This document shows positions 37,769 to 47,640 of a stretch of 64,000 bases of DNA, in pieces. Position numbers and translations under genes: made by a program. Source of the DNA: Bacteroidota bacterium (GTDB lineage Bacteria; Bacteroidota; Bacteroidia; UKL13-3); contig JAZKBU010000006.1 in NCBI GenBank assembly GCA_040388375.1, forward strand, positions 333,909 through 397,908, given 5' to 3'. The first letter of the stretch is position 1, and every line of letters starts with the position of its first letter. The notes beneath the pieces were generated by a model. The model was not told where the DNA came from. It ran no database searches and was given only the letters and a program-made list of their open reading frames with translations.

Positions 37769-38555
37769 TGCTCAAATAGTAAAACTACCTGATAGCTTAT
37801 ATAAAAGCAACAACTCCTTACATGCAGAAATAGCCTATGAACAGGCTATTTATAACAATACTGATAATGTAACCAATCAATATAAAATACTATTTGAAAA
37901 AGCCCGCTATTTAAAAACAATAAAAAACTATCCTAAAGCCATTGAAACACTGGTAAGAATAAATGAAAACGAATTGGATGACAGCATTAAATTCAGTTAT
38001 TATTATCAATTGGCCATATTGAATTATTTAACCGATAACAATGCTGAGGTAGATTTAAACCTAACTAAAATAAAGTACTTTATAAATGATACTTCATATA
38101 ATAGGGAAAGAATAGTATTGCTCGATATTTTAAATTTAAACAGAAGCCAGAAATGGGAAGAAGCCAAGCAATTGCTTATTCAATTAAACAAAGGCAAAAT
38201 GGATTCTAACAGCATTCATCAATTGTATAAAAATGCTTTACATTTTAAACCTAAGTCAACCAAAACTGCACAGGCTCTACAAACTTTTTTACCGGGAACC
38301 GGGCATATGTATGTAGGAAAAACAACGCATGGCATTATCAATGCAACGCTTATTTTATCAGGATTAGCATGGGGCGCTTATAATGTTTTTAATGGCTATT
38401 ATGTTACAGGTGTATTCAGCGGCTTCTTTATATCATATGCCTTTTATGGCGGAGGAATAAACTATGCTGTTAGTAATGCCATTCAGTATAACCAAGTAAA
38501 GGTAGATGCTATCAATAAAGAACTAAACAATTCCATTATAACTACATTTAATTAA
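37719..38555 (+). CDS. Exported membrane protein, similar to the preceding one
   Basis: A 278-residue protein: signal sequence (1-19, cleavage after TNAQ), helical TPR-like middle (about 30-170), then LQTFLPGTGHMYVGKTTHG and two or three membrane segments. It follows the same plan as the preceding protein, probably an old duplication. The ATG at 37719 gives a proper signal peptide; an in-frame TTG at 37707 would add four residues and lies 6 bases after AGGAGG, which is rare here, so it remains possible. It overlaps the previous gene by 50 bases. A very strong terminator closes the operon. Confidence 0.65.
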   Translation: MRFYYSVMLCLGAIITNAQIVKLPDSLYKSNNSLHAEIAYEQAIYNNTDNVTNQYKILFEKARYLKTIKNYPKAIETLVRINENELDDSIKFSYYYQLAILNYLTDNNAEVDLNLTKIKYFINDTSYNRERIVLLDILNLNRSQKWEEAKQLLIQLNKGKMDSNSIHQLYKNALHFKPKSTKTAQALQTFLPGTGHMYVGKTTHGIINATLILSGLAWGAYNVFNGYYVTGVFSGFFISYAFYGGGINYAVSNAIQYNQVKVDAINKELNNSIITTFN

Positions 38556-38563
38556 ATGGCAAA

Positions 38564-38600
38564 AAAAATCCCGGATATATCAATTATATCCGGGATTTTT
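38564..38600. terminator. Bidirectional terminator, end of the yidD operon / TM2 gene
   Basis: AAAAATCCCGGATATA (38564-38579), loop TCAAT, TATATCCGGGATTTTT (38585-38600): a perfect 16-base-pair stem between converging genes. Confidence 0.95.
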
Positions 38601-38619
38601 CATTTTAATAATTTAGTGA

Positions 38620-39042
38620 TTACCACATGAAGAATTTAGTATTGTCTTCGTATTTGTTAATGTCTTTCTCAATTGCTCCTACTAAAAGAACAATCCAGTC
38701 AACAAAAGGAACAATACCAAAAATACCACCACATGTTAAAATGTAACCAATACCGGTTAAGGTAGCAGTTCCTAAATAAAAACGGTGAATACCTAAACCA
38801 CCAACAATAAACGCCAACGCAAAAGCAACCCATGCATTTTTACCGCCTGTTACTTTAGCTTGTTCTGTTGGAATAGTTGGAGCAGCGTTGATATAATCAA
38901 CACTTACCGGAGCAGCAACAGCCGCTGCAAAAACAGCTTCTACTGCATCATCATTAATTACGTAACTTTCAGCCTTAGCTGAACTTGTACCGGCAATAAC
39001 CATTACTGCCAATACACTTACAATGGATAGAATTTTTTTCAT
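38620..39042 (-). CDS. TM2 domain-containing protein with signal peptide
   Basis: A 140-residue protein: signal sequence 1-24 (cleavage after AKAE), an Ala/Val-rich linker (about 30-65), then a TM2 domain (about 68-125) of two membrane helices with FIVGGLGIHRFYLG and PFVDWIVLL, the family pattern G-x-HRFYLG and a D/W-containing second turn. TM2 proteins are widespread; function not known. It is separated from groEL by a terminator and should have its own promoter, but I saw no exact one. A CAAAATAA near 39068 is one base from the -7 form. Confidence 0.85.
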   Translation of the reverse strand: MKKILSIVSVLAVMVIAGTSSAKAESYVINDDAVEAVFAAAVAAPVSVDYINAAPTIPTEQAKVTGGKNAWVAFALAFIVGGLGIHRFYLGTATLTGIGYILTCGGIFGIVPFVDWIVLLVGAIEKDINKYEDNTKFFMW

Positions 39043-39115
39043 TGGTTGTAGTTTTTAAATATGTGAGCAAAATAATGATTACACTTCTCTTTACAAATAT
39101 TTTTATTCCAATGCA

Positions 39116-39151
39116 AAAAGGCTCGAAGCCATTGCTGGTTTCGAGCCTTTT
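39116..39151 (-). terminator. Terminator of groEL
   Basis: AAAGGCTCGAAGCCA, loop TTGC, TGGTTTCGAGCCTTT with one G-T wobble; 16 base pairs, 45 bases beyond the groEL stop. Confidence 0.85.
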
Positions 39152-39196
39152 ATATTTGATAATCAACAACTATTAATAAATAGTTATTTGATTATT

Positions 39197-40910
<1,714 letters not shown>

Positions 40911-40919
40911 TGAAACATT

Positions 40920-41195
40920 TTAAACAATAGCGAAAATATCGCTTTCACGCATGATTAAATATTCTTTACCATCAACAGTAACTTCGGTACCTGCGTATTT
41001 ACCATACAATACGGTATCGCCTGCTTTTACTGTCATAGGCTCATCTTTTTTGCCTGCTCCTGCTGCAACAACAATTCCTCTTTGTGGCTTTTCTTTAGCT
41101 GTGTCAGGAATAATAATTCCTCCTACTGTTTTTTCTTCTGCCGGTGCTGGCTCCACCAACACTCTGTCGGCTAATGGTTTTAATGATACTGACAT
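40920..41195 (-). CDS. groES: Co-chaperonin GroES
   Basis: Lid of the GroEL chamber, 91 residues. The protein runs from [20 protein letters not shown] through [13 protein letters not shown] (the mobile loop) to [13 protein letters not shown], the standard family ending. The frame extends 29 residues further upstream to an ATG at 41282, but family length and the start [11 protein letters not shown] set the start at 41195. A CAAATTTA at 41293-41300 (TAAATTTG on the coding strand) is a possible -7 element, giving a leader of about 90 bases, but a well-spaced TTG was not found. Confidence 0.97.
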   Translation of the reverse strand: MSVSLKPLADRVLVEPAPAEEKTVGGIIIPDTAKEKPQRGIVVAAGAGKKDEPMTVKAGDTVLYGKYAGTEVTVDGKEYLIMRESDIFAIV

Positions 41196-41770
41196 ATTTA
41201 TTTTTTTTATTAAATTTTGTAGAAAAATATAAATCAATGATGATTTATGTTTTGCATTTACACACTTATTGTGCCATTGCATATTAGTATGACAAATTTA
41301 CGACACCTAAAAACAAGTCACCTTGCCCCCATTTCAGAAAATGGATATAACAAGCTGAATTTCTAACATTTAAACACAATACAGTCGAATTAAATAATAA
41401 TTATTTTGTCGTTAATCAGCTAATAGATTTAATGATAAAACGACATAAAAGCCGATTTTCATTCACAAATTAGTCTCCCTATTATTCATAAAAAAATTAT
41501 ACTTATAAGCCATAAACACCTCATTTTAGGCCTATTTTCCAGCACAATGTGCACCAGAATGGTTTAAAAATATAAAACCGTCTCTGTCAAAAGGCAAAAA
41601 ATAGGCAAATCGCACTACATTTGCACTGGAAATTTTATATAAACAGCGTGTAAGAAAGTTTTGTCCAGTGGCTATTTAAAATAAAATTTTAATACCTAAG
41701 TGCAACCTCCATTTGACGTAACTTGACTTATATTTAAACACCCTAAACAAATTCAACTTTAAACCAATAC
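41196..41770. other. Long intergenic region between groES and the ECF sigma gene
   Basis: 575 bases with no convincing gene. Contents: a possible groES -7 box (41293-41300); an inverted repeat TGTCGTT (41407-41413) / AACGACA (41439-41445); a short palindrome GCACA-A-TGTGC (41542-41552); TACATTTG at 41616-41623, a perfect -7 box without a TTG at the right distance, which may drive the sigma gene; and CACTGGA (41624-41630) / TCCAGTG (41664-41670), which could form a stem in its leader. Confidence 0.55.
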
Positions 41771-42334
41771 ATGCATCTTTCCATTGAAGATATGATTTCT
41801 GGTTGCAAAGAAGGAAATCGTGTGGCGCAAAAAGCAATGTACGATTACTTCGCATCAAAAATGCTAGGCGTTTGCATGCGTTATGCAAAAGACCGTGCAG
41901 AAGCAGAAGACATGTTACAGGAAAGTTTTATTAAAATATTTCAAAATTTACATACATACAGGGGTGAAGGCAATTTTGAAGGATGGGTAAGACGTGTGGT
42001 AGTATTTAATGCTATTAATTTATACAAACACAGGCTACGCCATTTTAAGGAAGACCTTGATGTACGTGATTACGATGCAAAATATGATGATGATGTGGTT
42101 TCGAAAATTTCGGTAAAAGAAATTTTGGCGTTTGTTCAACAAATGCCTGACGGATACAGATTAATTTTTAATCTTTATGCGGTAGAAGGATTTACCCATA
42201 AAGAAATTAGTGAACAACTTGGCATTGCTATTGGAACAAGTAAATCGCAATACTCACGTGCGAGAGACTGGATGAAAAAAGTATTATGTCAACATTACGA
42301 AATAATGAATGAACCGTTTGAAGAACCAAAATAA
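41771..42334 (+). CDS. ECF-type RNA polymerase sigma factor
   Basis: A 187-residue sigma-70 family protein of the extracytoplasmic-function group: region 2 about 20-90 (YAKDRAEAEDMLQESFIKIF binds core and the -10 element) and region 4 about 125-178 (LPxGYRLIFNLYAVEGFTHKEI, then the helix-turn-helix IAIGTSKSQYSRARDWM). Sigma region 3 is absent, as expected. Its last 26 bases overlap the next gene, which encodes a membrane-spanning protein with an anti-sigma-like N-terminus. The pair most likely forms a signalling unit. It has a leader of about 140 bases with possible structure. Confidence 0.95.
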   Translation: MHLSIEDMISGCKEGNRVAQKAMYDYFASKMLGVCMRYAKDRAEAEDMLQESFIKIFQNLHTYRGEGNFEGWVRRVVVFNAINLYKHRLRHFKEDLDVRDYDAKYDDDVVSKISVKEILAFVQQMPDGYRLIFNLYAVEGFTHKEISEQLGIAIGTSKSQYSRARDWMKKVLCQHYEIMNEPFEEPK

Positions 42335-43991
42335 CTTTGAACAAAAGCTAAAAGAGCAATTTGACAATTTCGAGGCTAAACCAAATGAGGCCTTGTGGGA
42401 GAGTATTGCCCAAAATTTACCGGAAGATAAATTTGAAAAAAGCATTGCTTCAAAACTTAGTTCATTAGAAACTACTCCCAGCCAAAATGTATGGTTAGCC
42501 ATTGAGAAAAAATTACCACTCATCGCTACCCAAATGAATAAAAAGTTGATTTATTTATGGACCGGTGTTGTTTTAACTTTTGGCTTAATAGCCGGTTATT
42601 TCATTAGCCAGTACACCAACAATATAAATAACTTAACTGCTGACTTAACGCATCCGGAAGCATTTGTTTGGTTAAACAACAAAACGTCTGATGCCAATGC
42701 ACAAACCATAACCGAAACTACTACAACCAGCAGTATTCATGCTCCAACTAGAACTACTCATGAAAACACGTTGGCTTTAGCGGAGAAAAGTCATTCAGGT
42801 AACAGACCTAATTTATCAGCACAATCACATAATAATAGTACTGAAATAGCAAACACAAACGTTGCCTCTGTTAGAGAAAATGAAAACCTACCTACTAGCA
42901 ATGCTATTGTTTCACAAGGGAAGCACAACGTAACAAATGCTGCAACAACTGCTACTGAATCTAACACTATTCCACAAAACAACCAAAATACAATTGCCAG
43001 CACACTAGGCAAAACAGGTGCTTTAGAAGGTAATAATACCGCTAACAGCAATGATGAACCTATTGCTAAAAAAGAAACCAACAACAACGATAAAACACTT
43101 AGCAATAATACGCCTACAATAAGTTCAGAAAACAAAGGCAACAGTGATATTTTGGCACAAAATAAAATTGACTCAACACCTGTAGCTGAAGTACTAACTA
43201 ACAAAGTAGATACCGCTACTGAAAGTACCCAAGTAAAAAGCATGGCAAACAACCAAGCAAGTGAAAATGACTATACTGGACCTTCACTAAAAAAAGAACG
43301 TTTAACTATTTTAGCTTATGCAGGTTTTGCCTTTGGCAATATGTATTATACTGCAGGAAACAATCAAACCAATGCAACTGCTAATATTAACCTACGCGAA
43401 AAAACAGAACGCTCTGCAAGCGATATTAATGGTGGTTTCTTAATTGGATATGACTTGAATAAACGTTTTACGCTTAGCTCCGGAATTATTTTAGCTAATT
43501 TTAAACAAACGCTTAGTTATAGCGTTGAAGCACCAAAAAATAATTACCCTACTAAGCAAGGTGAAAATTTTCAACACGGTGCCGATACTATTACTACAGG
43601 AGGTTCATACACGGCTGAATTAAAATACTCTTATACTGAAATACCTTTATTTATTACTTATAAAGTATTTGAAAACCAAAAATTTGAATTTGCTTTACAA
43701 TCAGGTTTGGGCTTGGGTATTATTACCGGTGTAAATACTTATATTATCAGCACTGACAATATTGGTATTTATGAAGTAAATGGAAAAGACGATTTCCCTA
43801 AAGTTAAAAACACGCTGTTCTTTACTTTTCAGCCACAAATAATGTACAACTTACCTGCTAATCCTGGCATTTCGATAGGATTTATGCCTACTGTAAAAGC
43901 AAGTTTATCTAATATTATTAACGATGAAAGTTGGATAAAACAGTATCCTTATTCATTTGGGTTAAACGCATTTATCAGAAAAAGGTTCTAA
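42309..43991 (+). CDS. Envelope-spanning protein: anti-sigma-like domain, membrane helix, linker, outer-membrane barrel
   Basis: A 560-residue protein with no signal peptide. Residues 8-72 are two copies of a helical motif of about 32 residues: FExK..xxL/F..xEA/TxP...xxW/xxI...LP (Trp30 and Trp62). Residues 79-100 form one membrane helix (LIYLWTGVVLTFGLIAGYF). Residues about 101-323 are rich in Asn, Thr, Ser and Ala with no fold. Residues 324-560 look like an outer-membrane beta barrel: alternating strands such as LAYAGFAFGNMYY, GGFLIGYDL, LSSGIILANF, and a final strand ending in FIRKRF, with C-terminal Phe. Overlap with the ECF sigma gene suggests that the first part binds sigma. An anti-sigma factor that reaches the outer membrane is the simplest reading. 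Confidence 0.8.
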   Translation: MNRLKNQNNFEQKLKEQFDNFEAKPNEALWESIAQNLPEDKFEKSIASKLSSLETTPSQNVWLAIEKKLPLIATQMNKKLIYLWTGVVLTFGLIAGYFISQYTNNINNLTADLTHPEAFVWLNNKTSDANAQTITETTTTSSIHAPTRTTHENTLALAEKSHSGNRPNLSAQSHNNSTEIANTNVASVRENENLPTSNAIVSQGKHNVTNAATTATESNTIPQNNQNTIASTLGKTGALEGNNTANSNDEPIAKKETNNNDKTLSNNTPTISSENKGNSDILAQNKIDSTPVAEVLTNKVDTATESTQVKSMANNQASENDYTGPSLKKERLTILAYAGFAFGNMYYTAGNNQTNATANINLREKTERSASDINGGFLIGYDLNKRFTLSSGIILANFKQTLSYSVEAPKNNYPTKQGENFQHGADTITTGGSYTAELKYSYTEIPLFITYKVFENQKFEFALQSGLGLGIITGVNTYIISTDNIGIYEVNGKDDFPKVKNTLFFTFQPQIMYNLPANPGISIGFMPTVKASLSNIINDESWIKQYPYSFGLNAFIRKRF

Positions 43992-44017
43992 CCCCCCTTC
44001 TTATTAAAAATAGGAAA

Positions 44018-44752
44018 TTATTGACGATTATATAAATCTCTGATAGCAACACTGGCAACGGTACAACCAAATACTGCCGGCATATAACTAATAGTACCTA
44101 CTACTGATTTTTTACGCATATCGTTTGGTGTTTCTACCACTTGAAACTCGGGCATACGTTGCTCATCGCTGAAAACAGCTTTTACTCCTTTATAAACACC
44201 TAACCTGTGCAGGTATTTTCTTACATACTTAGCCAAATGGCAATTGTATGTTTCTGAAATATCAGCTACTCTTAAACGTGTCGGATCAACCTTTGAACCG
44301 GCACCCATTGAGCTTACAATAGGAATACCTTTATCTATACACGCTTTTATAAAATATACTTTGGGCGAAAGCGTGTCAATACAATCAACAGCGTAGTCAA
44401 ACTTATTGTTATTTAACACATCTTCGGTTATCTGGTCACGGAAATAAACGGGTAAAACCTGCAACTCTAACTCCGGGTTAATATCTAATAAACGTTCTGC
44501 TAAAACATCTGCTTTAACTTTGTGTTCAGTACTTTTTAAAGCGGGTATCTGGCGGTTTCTATTGGTTGGGTCAACTGTATCAGCATCTACTATAGTCATT
44601 TTACCAACCCCTGAACGGGCTATCATTTCTGCAGCGATTCCACCTACTCCACCTAAACCTACTACTAATACATTAGAATTGACTAAAGTTTTTAATTTAT
44701 CCGGACCCAACAAAAGTTCGGTGCGGCCCATCCATGGTTGTACTTCTTTCAT
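44018..44752 (-). CDS. tcdA: tRNA threonylcarbamoyladenosine dehydratase (ThiF/E1-like)
   Basis: A 244-residue adenylating enzyme that converts t6A37 in tRNA to its cyclic form. The nucleotide site is VVGLGGVGGIAAEMIARSG (30-48), then VDADTVDPTNRNRQ and DYAVDCIDTLSPK. The size and motifs fit the TcdA (CsdL/YgdL) group rather than ThiF, as no ubiquitin-like partner or zinc-binding Cys set is present. Last gene of a reverse operon, 12 bases after tatD; converges with the barrel gene. Confidence 0.93.
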   Translation of the reverse strand: MKEVQPWMGRTELLLGPDKLKTLVNSNVLVVGLGGVGGIAAEMIARSGVGKMTIVDADTVDPTNRNRQIPALKSTEHKVKADVLAERLLDINPELELQVLPVYFRDQITEDVLNNNKFDYAVDCIDTLSPKVYFIKACIDKGIPIVSSMGAGSKVDPTRLRVADISETYNCHLAKYVRKYLHRLGVYKGVKAVFSDEQRMPEFQVVETPNDMRKKSVVGTISYMPAVFGCTVASVAIRDLYNRQ

Positions 44753-44764
44753 TTACAAATTAAT

Positions 44765-45418
44765 TTATTGCTTAAAAAGCAGCGCAAAGTTATGAAAGAT
44801 TTGATTTTTTAAAACTGTTTCTTCCATCTCTAAAATTTGCGCAGCCTGTTCATATACTTTATCAATGTAATACTTACTGGTATCTGTTTCTAAAAACAAC
44901 CTGTTTAAGGGCACATCTGCTATTATTAAACTGGCATTTGATGCTGGATTGAATAAATATTTACCCATACTAAAGAAAACATTTTCAAAAGCTAATAGCA
45001 TTTGTAAAATAGCTGCATTGCCCGAAAAACCATGTAATACAAATGAAACCTGTGGATATTGTTTTGCTATAGCAGCAAAATCGGCATAGGCTTTAACACA
45101 ATGTACTATAACAGGCAAGTGGTAAGTAGCGGCTAATTCTATTTGCCTATGAAAAGCATTTAACTGTACCTCTATAGGAGTTTGAATAACTCTATCTAAA
45201 CCACATTCTCCAATGGCTATAATTTTTGTATGGTATTGCTTTATTTGTGTTAAAGCCCAGGTCAAATTAGTTTTATGTACATGCCAAGGATGTAAACCTA
45301 ATGAAATTGGATAATTAACCTTACCAAAATCTACACTCTTTAGGAAACCATTTCGCAAAGCTATTTCTCCATCAACCCTGGGTTTTCGGTGTGTATGTAA
45401 ATTAATATAATTGGTCAA
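44765..45418 (-). CDS. TatD family hydrolase
   Basis: A 217-residue metal-dependent TIM-barrel hydrolase. Metal ligands are visible: HxH in NLHTHRKP, Glu in AIGECGLDR, His in VIVHCVKA, His in FVLHGFSG and Asp in FLETDTSK. TatD proteins are DNases or other phosphoester hydrolases. Slightly shorter than the 260-residue family norm, mainly at the N-terminal side of the first strand. Same reverse operon as tcdA. Confidence 0.9.
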   Translation of the reverse strand: MTNYINLHTHRKPRVDGEIALRNGFLKSVDFGKVNYPISLGLHPWHVHKTNLTWALTQIKQYHTKIIAIGECGLDRVIQTPIEVQLNAFHRQIELAATYHLPVIVHCVKAYADFAAIAKQYPQVSFVLHGFSGNAAILQMLLAFENVFFSMGKYLFNPASNASLIIADVPLNRLFLETDTSKYYIDKVYEQAAQILEMEETVLKNQIFHNFALLFKQ

Positions 45419-45446
45419 TATAGTGAGTGGTTAGTACTTGTTATAA

Positions 45447-46946
45447 CTATCTTTCAAACTTATAAATATAGTAGGTTTGATTTTCGTTTCCATATGGATT
45501 AAGCCAATGCATAAACTTATCTAAAAAGCTGGGATCGATAGTGGTTAAATATTGAACCTTACCAAAGTTTTTAATACAAGGTGCTAAACGCTGCACTAGT
45601 TTTTCGGCTTCACCTATAACCAGATAGTTTGGTAATTCATCGTGTGTGTTTTTTAAATTGGCTAATAAGGTATCGGCAGGCTCTTCTTTGGTTACATTGT
45701 AATAAGGTACCCATTTTTGTAAATAATACCTTGGCATTAAAACGTTACCTGAGTTACTGCTTTCTAGTATAAATGAATTAACATCTGTTTTATCTGATAA
45801 ATAATTCATGGCCTCTACCCTGCTTAATTTGGTAGATGAAGGTGTTAATGCAATTAATACAATAGTATTAAACACCCAAAAGAATTTCCAGCTACCAGCT
45901 ACAAACTTTTTGTTTCTCAGTAAAAAAGCATTGGTTTCTTTTAGCTGATTAAAAGTAATTACACCCGCCATAACCACAAACGGAACTATGGGTAATATGA
46001 ATCGTTCTTGTTTATTTGGAAAAGCAGAATGGAATACAAAAAACAGGAATGCAGGCAGGAATAATATCAGGTGCTTGCGCCAGCTTAATGCAAATCCGTA
46101 GAATAAAAACAAACTTACTGGTGGTATTAAAATACCTCCTAAAAGCAGCAAATAATTATACCAATCACCTACAATATAATTATAAGCATTATCTACATTA
46201 TACTGCGAGTACGCTATAAACTCTGCAAAGGGTTTACCCCAAATAATCATATCTATACTTGCCTGAAAAACGAACAAGGATAGTATTACACCTATACCAT
46301 AAAAAAAGGCACTTTTAAACTTGTGTTGAAACCAAACTACCAAGCCTAAACCTGCAATAAAAGTAGAGGTTTGAAAACGTATTGAGAAGGCCAAACCTGC
46401 AATAAAGCCGGCTAATAGAAATTGCAGCATGGTTTTTTTATCGTTGCTTACAATTAACCAGGTGCCATATATTAATGGTGGAATACAAACTACTTCTACC
46501 AGGTTACGTACGCTTAACATAGGAATAAACCACAGCAAAGCACACATCCACGCTACTGTTTTTGCATCATTGTCATTGCTTAATTTTTGAGTAATTTTAT
46601 AAGCATATTTTACTACTATTAGTGACAACAAAGCATGGAATAAACGAACAATAAACATTTTTGAATTAGGCTCTACTATTCCAATGAGAGCTAATAATTT
46701 AAAAAAGTAATAGTGAAAACCTGTATATAATAAAACATGGCCTGTGGCCACTGCATTAGGATTTGTTGGCCCCGGCAACCATTGGCTGTCGTCTCTGCCA
46801 TCAATCCAACTTTGGGCTACTTCTATAATTAAAAAATGGTCATCGCTCATGCCATATCCCTGGCTAAAAATTACAGCTACTAACCTTACTATAAAAGCAA
46901 CAATTAATATAAAGCTCAGGGGTTGGTCTTGGTAAAACTTTTTCAT
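45447..46946 (-). CDS. GT-C type membrane glycosyltransferase
   Basis: A 499-residue polytopic membrane protein. After the first helix comes YGMSDDHFLIIEVAQSW, with the acidic pair (DD) in the first external loop typical of GT-C enzymes that use polyprenyl-phosphate sugars. Later HSAFPNKQERFILPIVPF resembles the HKExR motif of GT22/GPI-mannosyltransferase-like proteins. About ten membrane helices are followed by a soluble part near the C-terminus (about 390-499). The sugar and acceptor cannot be told. It starts 8 bases after scoB, in the reverse operon. Confidence 0.85.
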   Translation of the reverse strand: MKKFYQDQPLSFILIVAFIVRLVAVIFSQGYGMSDDHFLIIEVAQSWIDGRDDSQWLPGPTNPNAVATGHVLLYTGFHYYFFKLLALIGIVEPNSKMFIVRLFHALLSLIVVKYAYKITQKLSNDNDAKTVAWMCALLWFIPMLSVRNLVEVVCIPPLIYGTWLIVSNDKKTMLQFLLAGFIAGLAFSIRFQTSTFIAGLGLVVWFQHKFKSAFFYGIGVILSLFVFQASIDMIIWGKPFAEFIAYSQYNVDNAYNYIVGDWYNYLLLLGGILIPPVSLFLFYGFALSWRKHLILFLPAFLFFVFHSAFPNKQERFILPIVPFVVMAGVITFNQLKETNAFLLRNKKFVAGSWKFFWVFNTIVLIALTPSSTKLSRVEAMNYLSDKTDVNSFILESSNSGNVLMPRYYLQKWVPYYNVTKEEPADTLLANLKNTHDELPNYLVIGEAEKLVQRLAPCIKNFGKVQYLTTIDPSFLDKFMHWLNPYGNENQTYYIYKFER

Positions 46947-46954
46947 GGTAAAAC

Positions 46955-47608
46955 TTATAAACTCATTTCAAAAACGTTATCAGCTACCTGTAAACGTCCC
47001 TCTGTTTTTGATTTAATATAATCAATGGTAACGCCCGGTGCATATTCTAATAACATAAATCCTTGTTCGGTTATATCAAACACACCTAACTCGGTAACTA
47101 CTTTTTTTACGCACCCTAAACCGGTAATGGGTAAAGTACATTTTTTCAATAATTTTGATTCGCCTGCTTTGTTTACATGTTGCATGGCTACAATTATATT
47201 TTTAGCTGAGGCAACTAAATCCATAGCTCCTCCCATTCCCTTTACCATTTTACCCGGAATTTTCCAATTGGCTATATCGCCATTATCGGCTACTTCCATA
47301 GCTCCTAACACGGTTAAATCAACCCGGCCACTACGAATCATTCCAAAGCTCATTGCACTATCAAAAAAACTGGAGCCTATGGTAGTAGTTACCGTTTGTT
47401 TACCTGCATTGATTAAATCCGCATCCACATCTTCTTCATACGGAAAAGGGCCAATGCCTAATAAGCCGTTTTCTGACTGCAGAATAACTTCTATACCTTT
47501 GGGAACATAGTTAGCAACCAAGGTAGGAATACCTATTCCTAAATTTACATAATATCCATCTTGCAACTCTTTTGCAATACGTTTTGCTATTCCAAATTTA
47601 TCTAACAT
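46955..47608 (-). CDS. scoB: 3-oxoacid CoA-transferase subunit B
   Basis: Beta subunit of succinyl-CoA:3-ketoacid (or related) CoA transferase, 217 residues. YVNLGIGIPTLVANY and the catalytic Glu in SENGLLGIGPFP are present, as are GGAMDLV and LLEYAPG. The alpha subunit gene is on the same strand but separated by an acyltransferase gene (47641-48765); normally scoA and scoB are adjacent. Acts in ketone body or short-chain acid metabolism. Confidence 0.95.
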   Translation of the reverse strand: MLDKFGIAKRIAKELQDGYYVNLGIGIPTLVANYVPKGIEVILQSENGLLGIGPFPYEEDVDADLINAGKQTVTTTIGSSFFDSAMSFGMIRSGRVDLTVLGAMEVADNGDIANWKIPGKMVKGMGGAMDLVASAKNIIVAMQHVNKAGESKLLKKCTLPITGLGCVKKVVTELGVFDITEQGFMLLEYAPGVTIDYIKSKTEGRLQVADNVFEMSL

Positions 47609-47640
47609 AGTTAATTGTATAATTTATATTGAATCGTTTA

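Noticed and set aside
37719..38555. Two consecutive membrane proteins as one frameshifted gene
   Set aside because: Each has its own signal sequence and complete plan, and they overlap by 50 bases in different frames; a duplication with coupling is the better reading.
41196..41282. 29-residue N-terminal extension of GroES
   Set aside because: Family length is about 91 residues and homologues begin at SLKPLADR; the extension is not conserved in type.
42791..43252. 153-codon open frame on the minus strand opposite the linker of the barrel protein
   Set aside because: It mirrors the Asn/Thr/Ser-rich linker codons, giving a hydrophobic Leu/Val/Ser-rich product; no start signal or neighbour support.
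43992..44017. Terminator between the barrel gene and tcdA
   Set aside because: No inverted repeat is visible in the 26 bases.
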